Notes: generated by a model from the sequence alone, not told the origin. A stretch of 15,658 nucleotides of DNA from CAZYTO01 sp964650405 (GCA_964650405.1 CAZYTO010000124.1:1-15658), one strand, 5' to 3'; shown: positions 7,903-15,157, numbered from the stretch's first letter. Numbers and translations: made by a program.

Positions 7903-8490
7903 CTAAGCACGCTCGACCGCAAAGCGCACCTGTAACCTGTCGATGTCGATAGCCGCATCCTCGGCGAAACCGGTGGCCGACAATTCGATTTCAGTGGCAA
8001 GCGTCTCCTCGGCGATGTAGTCACGCAAGGCTTCGATCGCCGTCCGCAGTTCTGGCGCGGCATCCACACGCAGCCGGATCCGGTCGGTGATCTCCAGCCC
8101 TTTCTTCTTCCGCGCCTCCTGAATGTGACGGACGAGCTCCCGGACGCGGCCTTCCGCGAGCAGTTCCTCCGTCAGCTCCGTGCGCAGAGCCGCCAGCAGG
8201 CCGCCGTCTTCCACCGCGCTGTAGCCCTCCGGGCTCTTCACCGAAATGAGAAACGCCTCCGCCGGGAGCGTGACAGCGCGGTCGCCAACGCGCACTTCCG
8301 TCGCGGTGCCGTGATGGACGTTGTCGACGATTTCATACGGGTCGAGCGCGTCGAGGACCGGCTGCAGCTTCTTCGTGTCGCTGCCGAGGATCTTGCCCGC
8401 CACCGGGAGATGCGGCCAGATAGTGTACGAGATGAAGCGCGTGTTCACGTCGAGCAGTGTCAACCGCTTCACGTTCAGCTCGCGCAGCAC
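7903..8490 (-). pseudogene. ileS: Isoleucyl-tRNA synthetase C-terminal remnant
   Basis: An open frame of 195 codons matches only the extreme C-terminal region (DUF5915-type) of long bacterial isoleucyl-tRNA synthetases, which are about 1000 residues. Telltale segments are RELNVKRL at the start, YSAVEDGGLLAALRTELTEEL (about 90-110), VRHIQEARKKKGLEITDRI (about 120-138) and RDYIAEETLATEIEL (about 156-170). HIGH, KMSKS, the editing domain and the anticodon-binding helices are all absent. Similarity begins exactly at the GTG at 8490, with no ribosome binding site before it, which suggests a breakpoint and not a true start. The natural stop is kept. It converges on the primase-helicase-nuclease gene, the two stops being 5 bp apart. 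Most likely it is debris of a second ileS copy. A retained standalone tRNA-binding fragment is possible, because the frame is clean for 195 codons. Confidence 0.8.
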
Positions 8491-8512
8491 GAGGCCTGCG
8501 CAGCGTAGCGGT

Positions 8513-8635
8513 GTGGACGTCGATACCTTCCTCTCGGACTACCTGCTCGACCTGTGCGAGTCGAACGCCTCGGAGCTGGCACGGGAGATCCCTGGCCTTC
8601 GCGAAGCAATCCGGTTTCCTGATGAACTGGCGTGA
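8513..8635 (+). CDS. Small ORF, probable C-terminal gene remnant
   Basis: From a GTG at 8513 the frame encodes 40 residues, including TFLSDYLLDLCESNASEL and ending in RFPDELA. The frame is also open further upstream, but there it runs antisense to the ileS remnant and looks meaningless. The ORF ends inside the start of the HTH-S24 gene, so that gene's ATG (8622) overlaps it, as in translationally coupled pairs. I do not recognise the family. It may be the tail of a gene cut at the same breakpoint that truncated ileS. Confidence 0.35.
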   Translation: MDVDTFLSDYLLDLCESNASELAREIPGLREAIRFPDELA

Positions 8636-9279
8636 GCGTCTCCGCGAAGCGATCGACCGGAGCGGGATGAAACACTCGCTCGTCGCGCTCGACGCGAGAA
8701 TCACTCCTGAGACTCTCGCGTATCCTGAACGCGGAACATCAGCGGCCATCGCTCGACACCATCACCCGGATTGCCCACGCGGTAAACGAAAACGTCGGAT
8801 GGGTGCTCGGCGAGGACGGGTTCACACTCTCCGGTGACGAAGCGAGGCAGCTTCGCGAAGTCGTTCGTTTCCTCGACGCGGCACTGCTCCGCGCTCCCCT
8901 TCCGCACACCGTCATTCCCGCTGCGTCGAACGCTCTCCCCCTGAAGATACGCAGGAGGGACATTCCGCGCCCGCCTGCCGCGCTCGGAGCGCGGATGGCA
9001 TATCAGGTAACGGATGACTCGCTCGCGCGCCTCGGAGTGCTGGACGGCGATTTGCTCTATGTTCGGCCGTCTTCCGACATGGGAGAAGCAATCGGCCAGC
9101 TCGCGGTGTGCGCCGTGCGCGGAGAGACCTTCGCCAGACCGCTGGAGTTGAAAGGCGGGCGCGTTCGCCTCCTCAGCCCGAACGTGTGCTACGCGGCCGT
9201 CGAAGGGAGCAAGGCAGAGTTGCAGTTCCTTGGGGTTGTGGTGGGATGGCTGGCCGAGACGGGATACGCGAGATGTTAA
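8622..9279 (+). pseudogene. Frameshifted XRE-HTH / S24-like repressor
   Basis: The ATG at 8622 opens an HTH domain (MNWRERLREAIDRSG...) that reads correctly to about 8716. The continuation SRILNAEHQRPSLDTITRIAH is in the next frame (+1), where the gene runs on to TAA at 9277-9279. The break lies in ACTCTCGCG at about 8711-8719. Loss of one CT dinucleotide from a CTCTCT run would explain it and restore TPETL-SRILN. Together the frames encode about 220 residues. The C-terminal half has the layout of LexA/phage-repressor S24 peptidases, with TDDSL matching the Ser region, GVLDGDLLYV, and LLSPNVCYAAV. At the place where the catalytic lysine is expected the sequence is FARPLEL, so autocleavage is doubtful even if the frame were restored. 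It may have been an SOS-like or phage-type regulator of the flanking accessory genes. A sequencing error cannot be excluded. Confidence 0.8.
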
Positions 9280-9329
9280 GCCAGGGGCTATCAGAGGTTT
9301 AGCCGAGCGCTCATCCACCGCGCAAGGTT

Positions 9330-9626
9330 CTAGTCGGAATCGGGCGGAATGATGCCTTGCGCCTTCAAGAGCGCGACGTAGTCTTCGTGAGTGAGGTTGC
9401 ACTCGACGAAACGGCCGAAATCGGCGTTGGTAGCGAGCCTCATCTGCGCGCGCATGCGCTTCACGAGGCCTACACCGATTTCGCGTTCGCCGTGCGAAAT
9501 CTTCGTAGACACACCGACATCCTTGCCGTTGTGTTTCAAGTGGAAGAACGTGTGGTGGCTCTCGCGCGCCTCGAAACCCTTGCGGATCAGCGCCCCGGCA
9601 ACATCGCGTGCGGCAAATGGCCCCAT
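9330..9626 (-). CDS. HicA-like toxin candidate
   Basis: A 98-residue basic protein, last in a leftward three-gene unit. Residues ~5-60 resemble the small dsRBD-like HicA mRNA-interferase fold: an N-terminal helix (RDVAGALIRKGFEA), then SHHTFFHLK (23-31) where HicA toxins keep a conserved histidine, then a strand with GVSTKISHG and a helix (LVKRMRAQMRL). A C-terminal extension with HEDYVALLKAQG is not part of classical HicA, so the protein is longer than usual. The ATG at 9626 lies 2 bp after the stop of the HicB-like gene, so the two are likely translated together. It converges on the frameshifted repressor. The RNase activity is inferred from fold likeness only. Confidence 0.65.
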   Translation of the reverse strand: MGPFAARDVAGALIRKGFEARESHHTFFHLKHNGKDVGVSTKISHGEREIGVGLVKRMRAQMRLATNADFGRFVECNLTHEDYVALLKAQGIIPPDSD

Positions 9627-9628
9627 GC

Positions 9629-10048
9629 TTAGTCGGCGACAAGGCCCTCGTATCGATGCTTCATGATTGCACCCTCTCCTGCGACATCCTCCTCACTCAA
9701 CGATCGATAGTGAGTCCAGAAGTAGGCCAGGTCGCGCGCAAAAGCTTGAACGGCCTCCGCGAGAGTCTCGCCGTTGCCGAAGAGTCGCAACGTTGCATTT
9801 TCAACGAAGAACTCGCCGTCCTCAACTGCCACGCGAAGCATCAACGGTCGTGAGAGTAACTTGGTGTCGCCGTCCACCTCGAACTCGAAAAGTGGAAGCA
9901 GCGGAGGGAAATATGTGGTAGGCGCTTTCGGGAGTTCGATGTAGGAGTACGTCTCCACTCGCGGCAACCGGGTTACGTGATGCTGTCGCGGTACGTCCTC
10001 ACGTACCGGCATCGTCGCAACATCGAAAGCCATCAACACAGCACTCAT
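9629..10048 (-). CDS. HicB-like antitoxin candidate
   Basis: A 139-residue protein, second gene of the leftward unit. Its ATG overlaps the TGA of the TIGR04255 gene as ATGA (10045-10048). Residues ~70-115 show the strand-strand-strand-helix order of HicB-type antitoxins, with LRVAVEDGEFFVENATLRLFG followed by GETLAEAVQAFARDLAYF. The first ~60 residues, which include a Pro-rich PTTYFPPLLPLFEF stretch, are not seen in ordinary HicB, and no C-terminal DNA-binding domain is visible. Its position directly before the HicA-like gene supports an antitoxin role. If so, it neutralises the toxin by binding alone, and transcriptional control would have to come from elsewhere. Confidence 0.55.
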   Translation of the reverse strand: MSAVLMAFDVATMPVREDVPRQHHVTRLPRVETYSYIELPKAPTTYFPPLLPLFEFEVDGDTKLLSRPLMLRVAVEDGEFFVENATLRLFGNGETLAEAVQAFARDLAYFWTHYRSLSEEDVAGEGAIMKHRYEGLVAD

Positions 10049-10773
10049 TCCAATCCCTCGCCTCGAAGAAAATTGCGGTACTTCTCCGTGAGCAGCCCCT
10101 CGAACAGCCGTTTCGTTTCGGCGTGGCTGTCGTCGAGATACTTCGCGACATCCGATACATGCAGCTCGCCCGCCATGGCGTAGTCGAAATCCAACATGAT
10201 CGAGGGGGTCGCACTAACCCCGTTTTCAACTTCCTGGACTTGTACGGTCAACTGCCCACCTGAGTCCGTCGGAATCACTGCCGCGAGTTGAAATTTGTGG
10301 AACCGTGACGATTCTAACATTCCAAGCTTAATATTTACGTCAAAAAAAGAGGACACCGGAAATCCTTCGGTGGGTGGGTACGGGACGATGTTCGTATAGC
10401 GAAGTCCGGTTCTCGTCAGCTTGCCGATGTGGAACTGCCTCGCGAATTCTCCAACCCACTTCAACGCTTCGACGCGGAAACGAGGGAACCCTGGATACGT
10501 AACCGTTTGATACGCAAAAAGATTCAAGGCGGTTAGGAGCGACGCGCTTTGATCCTCTCGTTTGAAGTGATAAGGAGCGAGCGCCGCAGCGTCGCCAGGA
10601 TTCAGGTTGGGCACGAAGACTTGCGGAAACTCTGCCCTCGCTTCTTCGAAGAACTTGTCGCGATGGCATTCGATGGCCGGCTCGCCACGGAAGCGAATCT
10701 CGAAGACCACACCCGCTAGAGGCGAGTTTGGATACTCCGGACCCGGTAGGTCGAGCTGTGGGGCTTCGGCCAT
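10045..10773 (-). CDS. TIGR04255 family protein
   Basis: A 242-residue soluble protein, first gene of the leftward unit. The opening PNSPLAGVVFEIRF is the hallmark start of the sporadically distributed TIGR04255 family. Length, the FRVEALKWVGEFARQF region and the RTGLRYTNIVPYP segment (central, R-x-G-hR-Y-x-N-x-h) fit as well, as does a C-terminal helix with SHAETKRLFEGLLTEKYRNFLRG. The molecular function of the family is unknown. The DNA around 10300-10360 is clearly more AT-rich than neighbouring genes and includes a run of seven A, consistent with horizontal origin. No strong ribosome binding site precedes the ATG at 10773. The overlap with the HicB-like gene suggests a third component or a target protein in the same module. 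Confidence 0.8.
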   Translation of the reverse strand: MAEAPQLDLPGPEYPNSPLAGVVFEIRFRGEPAIECHRDKFFEEARAEFPQVFVPNLNPGDAAALAPYHFKREDQSASLLTALNLFAYQTVTYPGFPRFRVEALKWVGEFARQFHIGKLTRTGLRYTNIVPYPPTEGFPVSSFFDVNIKLGMLESSRFHKFQLAAVIPTDSGGQLTVQVQEVENGVSATPSIMLDFDYAMAGELHVSDVAKYLDDSHAETKRLFEGLLTEKYRNFLRGEGLE

Positions 10774-10802
10774 TCCGTCGGCATCATGCCATAGGTCTAC
10801 TA

Positions 10803-10819
10803 CTTTCGCCTGTCGAAAG
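10803..10819. promoter_or_regulatory. Inverted repeat upstream of three-gene unit
   Basis: CTTTCG-cctgt-CGAAAG is a perfect 6-bp inverted repeat around a 5-base centre. It lies 30 bp upstream of the TIGR04255 start and 12 bp past the stop of the HTH remnant. There is no T-run, so a strong terminator is unlikely. It could be an operator for autoregulation of the module. Confidence 0.4.
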
Positions 10820-10830
10820 GCCGAAGGAGG

Positions 10831-11070
10831 TCAGCCGAACATCCGACGCAACTCCTCGCGCGTGAACCCGGCGAACAACTCCGCAGGTGTCGTGTCGAGT
10901 GCCCAGGCGAGGCGGGCGATACCCCTTTCGCTTCTGACGACGCGAAGTGCGAGCAGCGTTCCATAGCCCGTGGAGTCGGAGACGATTCCACCTCGCGAGC
11001 AACACCCGTCCGCTCTACGAGCGGGAGGATTCTCGGCGGAGTGATCTCCTCGCCCTAGTCTTCCACGCAT
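10831..11070 (-). pseudogene. HTH (XRE-like) regulator remnant
   Basis: Only the last ~32 codons look like protein: the ERG-xxARLAWALDTTPAELF stretch resembles the final helices of XRE/Cro-type HTH domains, where ERG is normally followed by about ten more residues before the ARLA helix. The rest of the 79-codon frame has Arg/Cys/Gly-rich, shadow-like sequence, and neither of the other two leftward frames continues the HTH cleanly. I read it as a deleted, degraded regulator that once preceded the TIGR04255 unit. A perfect inverted repeat, CCGCTC-tac-GAGCGG (11010-11024), lies within it. A functional small protein from an internal start cannot be ruled out. Confidence 0.35.
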
Positions 11071-11248
11071 GGAACTGCGCGTGAAGGTTGAGAAGGTCGG
11101 AAACGTGTTCGTCGGTTGCGTCGAGGGTCACCCGGAGGTCTCGGAGCGCGCGCTCACCAAGGAGGCGGCGGAACAGAAGGCGCGACGCATCGCGGCGATG
11201 ATCGAGCGTGGGGAGTACAACCCGCTACGGCGCAAGCGGAGCCGGTAA
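11069..11248 (+). CDS. Small hypothetical protein, 59 residues
   Basis: ATG at 11069 to TAA at 11248. The product starts MELRVKVEKVGNVFVGCVEG and ends with a basic tail (PLRRKRSR). The balanced composition, G/C-ending codons and strand-strand-helix pattern suggest a real gene. The N-terminal VKVEKVGNVFVGCVEG followed by a helix is faintly reminiscent of short HicB/DUF1902-type proteins, but I cannot assign it. There is no clear ribosome binding site. It lies between the HTH remnant and the tRNA. Confidence 0.5.
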   Translation: MELRVKVEKVGNVFVGCVEGHPEVSERALTKEAAEQKARRIAAMIERGEYNPLRRKRSR

Positions 11249-11275
11249 GCACGCCGCTTCGTCGTTTCCGAACGT

Positions 11276-11298
11276 TTGGCTGTCAACTTGGCTGTCAA
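11276..11298. repeat. Direct repeat TTGGCTGTCAA x2, period 12
   Basis: TTGGCTGTCAA occurs at 11276-11286 and again at 11288-11298, about 57 bp beyond the 3' end of the tRNA-Thr gene. Short direct repeats next to a tRNA 3' end can be arm-type integrase sites or att-site scars, but no integrase gene is present in the window. Confidence 0.55.
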
Positions 11299-11318
11299 AT
11301 CACCCTGGAAGGCACGAA

Positions 11319-11336
11319 AGCCGCCCGGCGGCGGCT
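11319..11336 (-). terminator. Hairpin downstream of tRNA-Thr
   Basis: In the leftward direction AGCCGCC-GCCG-GGCGGCT forms a 7-bp GC-rich stem with a 4-base loop, followed only by TT. It lies 18 bp past the encoded CCA. It is a plausible but weak intrinsic terminator for the tRNA transcript, because the U-tract is very short. Confidence 0.5.
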
Positions 11337-11354
11337 CTAAGTGCTTGCAAACGC

Positions 11355-11430
11355 TGGAGCCGTTGACCGGACTTGAACCGGTGACCTGCTGATTACGAAT
11401 CAGCTGCTCTACCAACTGAGCTACAACGGC
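11355..11430 (-). tRNA. tRNA-Thr (anticodon CGT)
   Basis: Read leftward, a 76-nt cloverleaf begins GCCGTTG at 11430 and closes with CAACGGC, a 7-bp acceptor stem, followed by T and an encoded CCA (11357-11355). The D-arm is TAGCTCAGTTGGTAGAGCA. The anticodon stem GCTGA/TCAGC encloses the loop TTCGTAA, giving anticodon CGT, which reads the Thr codon ACG. The T-arm contains the standard GGTTCAAGTCC. All stems pair. The 3' end points toward the accessory block, the usual attachment geometry for islands that integrate at tRNA genes. Confidence 0.97.
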
Positions 11431-11462
11431 TTAGGTGCCTCGGGGGCGAAGCGGCGGGGATT

Positions 11463-12005
11463 CTACTTGCCGTCCGGCTTCGTGTCGAGCGGGTCGGGTA
11501 ACGCCCCGTCGGGGGCGGGCATTCCGGGAGCGCCGGAGTCAGGGTCCGGCGCAGGCTCGGCGGGCTTGACGGGGTGGGCGGGGGGGATGACCAGGCCCCG
11601 GGCCTCGGACTCGGCGCGGGAGGGGATGGGCTTGCCATAGGAGCTCTGGTAGGCCTTCTGCATGTCCTCGCAGTGCTTGATGAGCTCTTCGTTGCCCGGC
11701 TCGCGGGCCAGCTCCTCGCTGACGTAGTAGATCTTCAAGGCCTCGTCGAGGAGCTTGGCCTGCTTCTCTTCCACGATGGCGTGGACGTCGTCGGCCAGGG
11801 ACTCGAGACTTTCGATGACGGCGTCCATCTCGAAGTCTTCGAGGGAGCGGGCGGTCATGCGGCCCTCGTCGTTCTTGCGGCGCACGGGACGCGGCTTCTC
11901 GGTCTTCGGCAACTGGGACCGGATCTTTTCGAGCGTGGCCAGGATGGCCTGGGCGTCCATGCGCTGCGGTGGTTTGGGAGCGTCCAGGCGAGGTCGTTTG
12001 GGCAT
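11463..12005 (-). CDS. Hypothetical protein with Pro-rich tail, 180 aa
   Basis: The ATG at 12005 is chosen because GGAG (complement of 12011-12014) lies 5 bp upstream; the frame stays open further upstream but without convincing sequence. Residues 1-50 are basic and Pro/Lys-rich. Residues ~52-122 are predicted helical (LEDFEMDAVIESLESLADDV, then KQAKLLDEALKIYYVSEELA), with a TPR-like rhythm but no clear repeat. Residues ~135-180 are a disordered tail rich in Pro, Asp and Gly. There is no signal peptide or membrane segment. I do not recognise the family. It starts divergently from the membrane glycosyltransferase-like gene, 148 bp away, and ends just upstream of the tRNA start. Confidence 0.75.
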   Translation of the reverse strand: MPKRPRLDAPKPPQRMDAQAILATLEKIRSQLPKTEKPRPVRRKNDEGRMTARSLEDFEMDAVIESLESLADDVHAIVEEKQAKLLDEALKIYYVSEELAREPGNEELIKHCEDMQKAYQSSYGKPIPSRAESEARGLVIPPAHPVKPAEPAPDPDSGAPGMPAPDGALPDPLDTKPDGK

Positions 12006-12153
12006 CGGGACTCCGTGAATGGCCGGACCAGTTTCGCACCCGGCGGGCCTGTATCGTAACTCAGAGCCAGACCCGGTAACCGAGGGCCGGCAGATCTTCG
12101 ACGCCCAACCGGGCTCCGAGCACGCATCGACACTTGCGCGGATCGGGACGACA

Positions 12154-13506
12154 ATGGGGCGGATGCCTGACGCATCTGCGACACGTGGCGACGCATGGTT
12201 GCGAGCCCGCGTCCTGGTCACGGTCGCCGCCGGAATCGTCTTCGCGATTCTCGTCGTCACCCACGTGCCCAGAGTGAACGGCCCGGACTACTGGCAGTGG
12301 CCGTGGCAGCGGCGAGGCGATGTCCTGTTGGTGGCGATTCTTCTTCTCGTCGCGACGTCGCCGGCGCTGGCGGCGCAGTTCGTTCGTTCGCGGGCGGTGG
12401 CGCTCGTGCTGCTGGGATTCACGGTGGTCCTGCTGCAGTTCACGGGGAATCAGCTCCAGCCTGGGCGGCATGGCGAGGCGCGCATCGAAGCCATCGCGCA
12501 CGACCAGCTCCAGACGAGCTATTTCACGGTCGCGGAGTCGATCGTCAAGGCGCCCGGGATCGACTGGCTCGGGGAGTACGACGAGCTGCTGAAGCTCGCG
12601 CCGCAGCACGCCACGACGAAGCCGCCGGGACCGGTGGCGTTTTACGTCCTCCTCATCCGTCTCGCCGGCGCGGCGCGGGCGCCGCTAGTGATCGCCGTGG
12701 CCCTTTCGCTGCTTTCGGCGTGCGGCGTCGCCGCGGCATGGTGGATGGTGCGCACGATCACCGGCGACGACGAGACGGGGCGCATCGCGGCCACGCTGCT
12801 GGCGCTCTCTCCGTCGATGACGCTGTTCTTTCTGTACCTCGATCCAGTCTACCCGATCCTTTCCTGCGCGCTGGTAGCGCTCTGGTTCCGTGCGCTGGAG
12901 GGTGACCGCCGGCGCGATGCGGTGTTCTTCGGCCTGGTGCTCTTTCTGGCCACGATGACGAGCTACACGCTGCTGGTTCTCGGCCTGCCGCTCGCGGCGA
13001 TTACGGCCACCCGGCTCGTGCGGCGCGGCGCGCTCCGGCGCCTGCGCATCCTGGAGCTGGTGGCCATCGCAATCGGCGTGGCCGTCACGTCGCACGCGCT
13101 CTTCGCGCTGGTGACGGGCTTCAATCCGATCTCCGCCTTCCGCACGGCACTGGCCATGCAGGCGTACCAACTGCCGCTGTTGCATCGCCCCTGGCCGAAG
13201 ACGATCCCCTTCGACCTTCTCGATTTCTTCCTCGGCGCAGGCTGGGTGCCGCTCGTTCCGGCCCTCTGGTGGGTGACGAAGCACCGCGACGTCACGGCCT
13301 GGACTTTCCTCACGCCGTTCGTGGTGGCGGTCACGGGCCTGATCCAGGCCGAGACCGCACGCGTGTGGATCTTCCTCCTGCCTTTGCTTTTCCTTCCCGC
13401 TTCGTTGGAGCTGCGCACGTGGAGCGAACGGCAACGGATCGCGGTGTACATGACGATGGTCGTCGTGCTGGTGGCGCTTTACACGAATATGAGGTTTATT
13501 GGGTGA
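12154..13506 (+). CDS. GT-C type membrane glycosyltransferase-like protein
   Basis: A 450-residue polytopic membrane protein from the ATG at 12154. An in-frame ATG at 12163 with GGGGCGG just before it is equally possible; the upstream extension to 12019 is not protein-like. About ten hydrophobic segments are visible, the first at residues ~19-37, then ~57-78 and ~81-97. A large loop (~98-155) follows and contains GEYDELLKLAPQHATTKPPGP (140-160), comparable to the HPP motif before a membrane helix in PMT/ArnT-like GT-C transferases. The end has an E400-TARVWIFLLPLLFLP segment like those of dolichol- or polyprenyl-phosphate-sugar dependent mannosyltransferases. It would act in the inner membrane, moving a sugar from a lipid-linked donor to a glycan or protein. 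The acceptor is unknown and no partner genes are adjacent. Confidence 0.75.
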   Translation: MGRMPDASATRGDAWLRARVLVTVAAGIVFAILVVTHVPRVNGPDYWQWPWQRRGDVLLVAILLLVATSPALAAQFVRSRAVALVLLGFTVVLLQFTGNQLQPGRHGEARIEAIAHDQLQTSYFTVAESIVKAPGIDWLGEYDELLKLAPQHATTKPPGPVAFYVLLIRLAGAARAPLVIAVALSLLSACGVAAAWWMVRTITGDDETGRIAATLLALSPSMTLFFLYLDPVYPILSCALVALWFRALEGDRRRDAVFFGLVLFLATMTSYTLLVLGLPLAAITATRLVRRGALRRLRILELVAIAIGVAVTSHALFALVTGFNPISAFRTALAMQAYQLPLLHRPWPKTIPFDLLDFFLGAGWVPLVPALWWVTKHRDVTAWTFLTPFVVAVTGLIQAETARVWIFLLPLLFLPASLELRTWSERQRIAVYMTMVVVLVALYTNMRFIG

Positions 13507-13526
13507 GGGCGAGCGGGTGACAAGCC

Positions 13527-15149
13527 CTACGCGTGGACGCCGGGCGCTTCGTGACCGGTACTGGCGACGTACTCGTTGTAGGAGCCGCCGTAGAGGCGAG
13601 GCTCGGTGCCGTCGAGCTCGAGGACGCGGGTGGACAGGCCGCGGAGGAAGGTGCGGTCGTGGGAGACGAAGAGCATCGTCCCTTCGAAGTCTTTCAGGGC
13701 TTCGACGAGCATCTCCTTGGTGCCGAGGTCCAGGTGGTTGGTCGGCTCGTCGAGGACGAGGAAGTTGGGCGGGTTGAGGAGCATGCGGGCCAGGAGGAGG
13801 CGTGAGCGCTCGCCGCCGGAGAGGGAGCGCACGCGCTTTTCCACGTCATCGCCGCTGAACTGGAAGGCGCCGAGGAGGTTGCGCAGGACGCCGATGCCCT
13901 CAAGGGGGAAGTCCTTCTGCATCTGCTCCCAGACGGTGAGCTCGGGCTCGAGGAGGTCGAAGGACTGCTGGGCGAAGTAGCCCATCTTCAGCGACGCACC
14001 GAGGCGCACGGTACCGGCGTCCGGCGGCAGGGAGCCGGCGACCATCTTGAGAAGGGTCGATTTGCCTGCACCGTTCTTGCCCATGACGCACCAGCGCTCG
14101 CCGCGGCGGACCATGAAGTCGAAACCGTCGTAGACGGTGCGGCGGCCGAAGGCTTTCGAGACGCCGGTGAGCATGGCCACGTCGTCGCCGGAGCGGGGCG
14201 GGGTGCGGAAGTCGAACTTCATCACCTTGCGCTGCTTCGGCGGCTCGAGCTTCTCGATCTTGTCGAGGGCCTTGATGCGGCTCTGGACCTGGGCGGCTTT
14301 CGCGGCGTGGGCGGTAAAGCGCTCGATGAAGCGCTGCTCCTTGGCCAGCTTGGCCTGCTGCCGCTCGTAGGCGGCCTCGCGGTTTGCCTCGCGCAGGGCG
14401 CGCTCGCGCTCATAGAAGTCGTAGTTGCCGGAGTAGGTGACGAGGTCGCCCTCGTCGATGTCGACGATCTTGGTGACGACGCGATTCATGAACTCGCGGT
14501 CGTGCGAGGTCATGAGGAGGGAGCCCTGATAGCTCTTGAGGAAGTCTTCGAGCCAGATGATGGACTCGATGTCGAGGTGGTTGGTGGGCTCGTCCATGAG
14601 CAGGACGTCGGGACGGCCGAGGAGGACCTTGGCCATGGCCACGCGCATCTTCCAGCCGCCGGAGAGGGCGCCTACATCGCCGTCGATGCGGTCGTCCTCG
14701 AAGCCGAGGCCGTGCAGCACCTCGCGGGCGCGCGCTTCGAGCTCGTAGCCGCCGAGGTGGGAGTACTCCTCCTGCACGTGACCGAAGCGCTCGAGGATTG
14801 CGTCCATCTTCTCCGCCTGGGTAGGATCGCCCATGGCGTTCTGGAGTGATTCGAGCTCATGGTGCAGGTCGCCGAGGCGGCCGCTGCCGGCGATCGCTTC
14901 ATCGAGCACGCCGCGGCCGGACATCTCTTCGATGTCCTGCCGGAAGTAGCCGATGGTGATCTTTTTCGGAACGGAGACGTCGCCATCCTCGGGCGACTCT
15001 TCGCCGACGATCATGCGGAAGAGGGTGGTCTTGCCGGCGCCGTTGGGCCCGACCAGGCCGGCGCGCTCGCCCGGATTGAGCTGGAACGAGGCGTCGACGA
15101 AGACGATCTGCTTGCCGTATTGCTTGGATACGCGGTTGAGGCTGATCAG
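13527..15149 (-). CDS. ABC-F family ATPase
   Basis: A 540-residue soluble tandem ABC ATPase of the ABC-F (EttA/Uup/YdiF-like) class, which acts on ribosomes and not in transport. First cassette: GPNGAGKT (K40), LSGGW (162-166), LLMDEPTNHLD (183-193). A charged coiled linker typical of ABC-F spans about 240-320 (ERERALREANREAAYERQQ...). Second cassette: GKNGAGKS (K363), LSGGERSR (443-450), VLDEPTNHLD (465-474). Both catalytic glutamates (E187, E468) are present. There are no membrane segments. Family similarity starts at ISLNRVSKQYG, where the only start-like codon is CTG (15149-15147), preceded by GGAG at 8 bp. The upstream ATG at 15266 would add a 39-residue non-conserved tail. It could serve translation rescue or antibiotic protection; housekeeping is more likely. 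Confidence 0.92.
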   Translation of the reverse strand: MISLNRVSKQYGKQIVFVDASFQLNPGERAGLVGPNGAGKTTLFRMIVGEESPEDGDVSVPKKITIGYFRQDIEEMSGRGVLDEAIAGSGRLGDLHHELESLQNAMGDPTQAEKMDAILERFGHVQEEYSHLGGYELEARAREVLHGLGFEDDRIDGDVGALSGGWKMRVAMAKVLLGRPDVLLMDEPTNHLDIESIIWLEDFLKSYQGSLLMTSHDREFMNRVVTKIVDIDEGDLVTYSGNYDFYERERALREANREAAYERQQAKLAKEQRFIERFTAHAAKAAQVQSRIKALDKIEKLEPPKQRKVMKFDFRTPPRSGDDVAMLTGVSKAFGRRTVYDGFDFMVRRGERWCVMGKNGAGKSTLLKMVAGSLPPDAGTVRLGASLKMGYFAQQSFDLLEPELTVWEQMQKDFPLEGIGVLRNLLGAFQFSGDDVEKRVRSLSGGERSRLLLARMLLNPPNFLVLDEPTNHLDLGTKEMLVEALKDFEGTMLFVSHDRTFLRGLSTRVLELDGTEPRLYGGSYNEYVASTGHEAPGVHA

Positions 15150-15157
15150 GCAGTTTA

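Noticed and set aside
11276..11298. Tandem TTGACA as leftward -35 boxes
   Set aside because: No -10 box lies 16-18 bp further on, and the site is downstream of the tRNA.
11128..11415. Leftward 95-codon ORF over the tRNA
   Set aside because: It begins inside the tRNA-Thr gene and translates it (VTGSSPVNG is a typical tRNA artefact).
12019..12153. N-terminal extension of the membrane protein
   Set aside because: The 45 residues are polar and lack any signal or similarity; the ATGs at 12154 and 12163 precede the first membrane helix properly.
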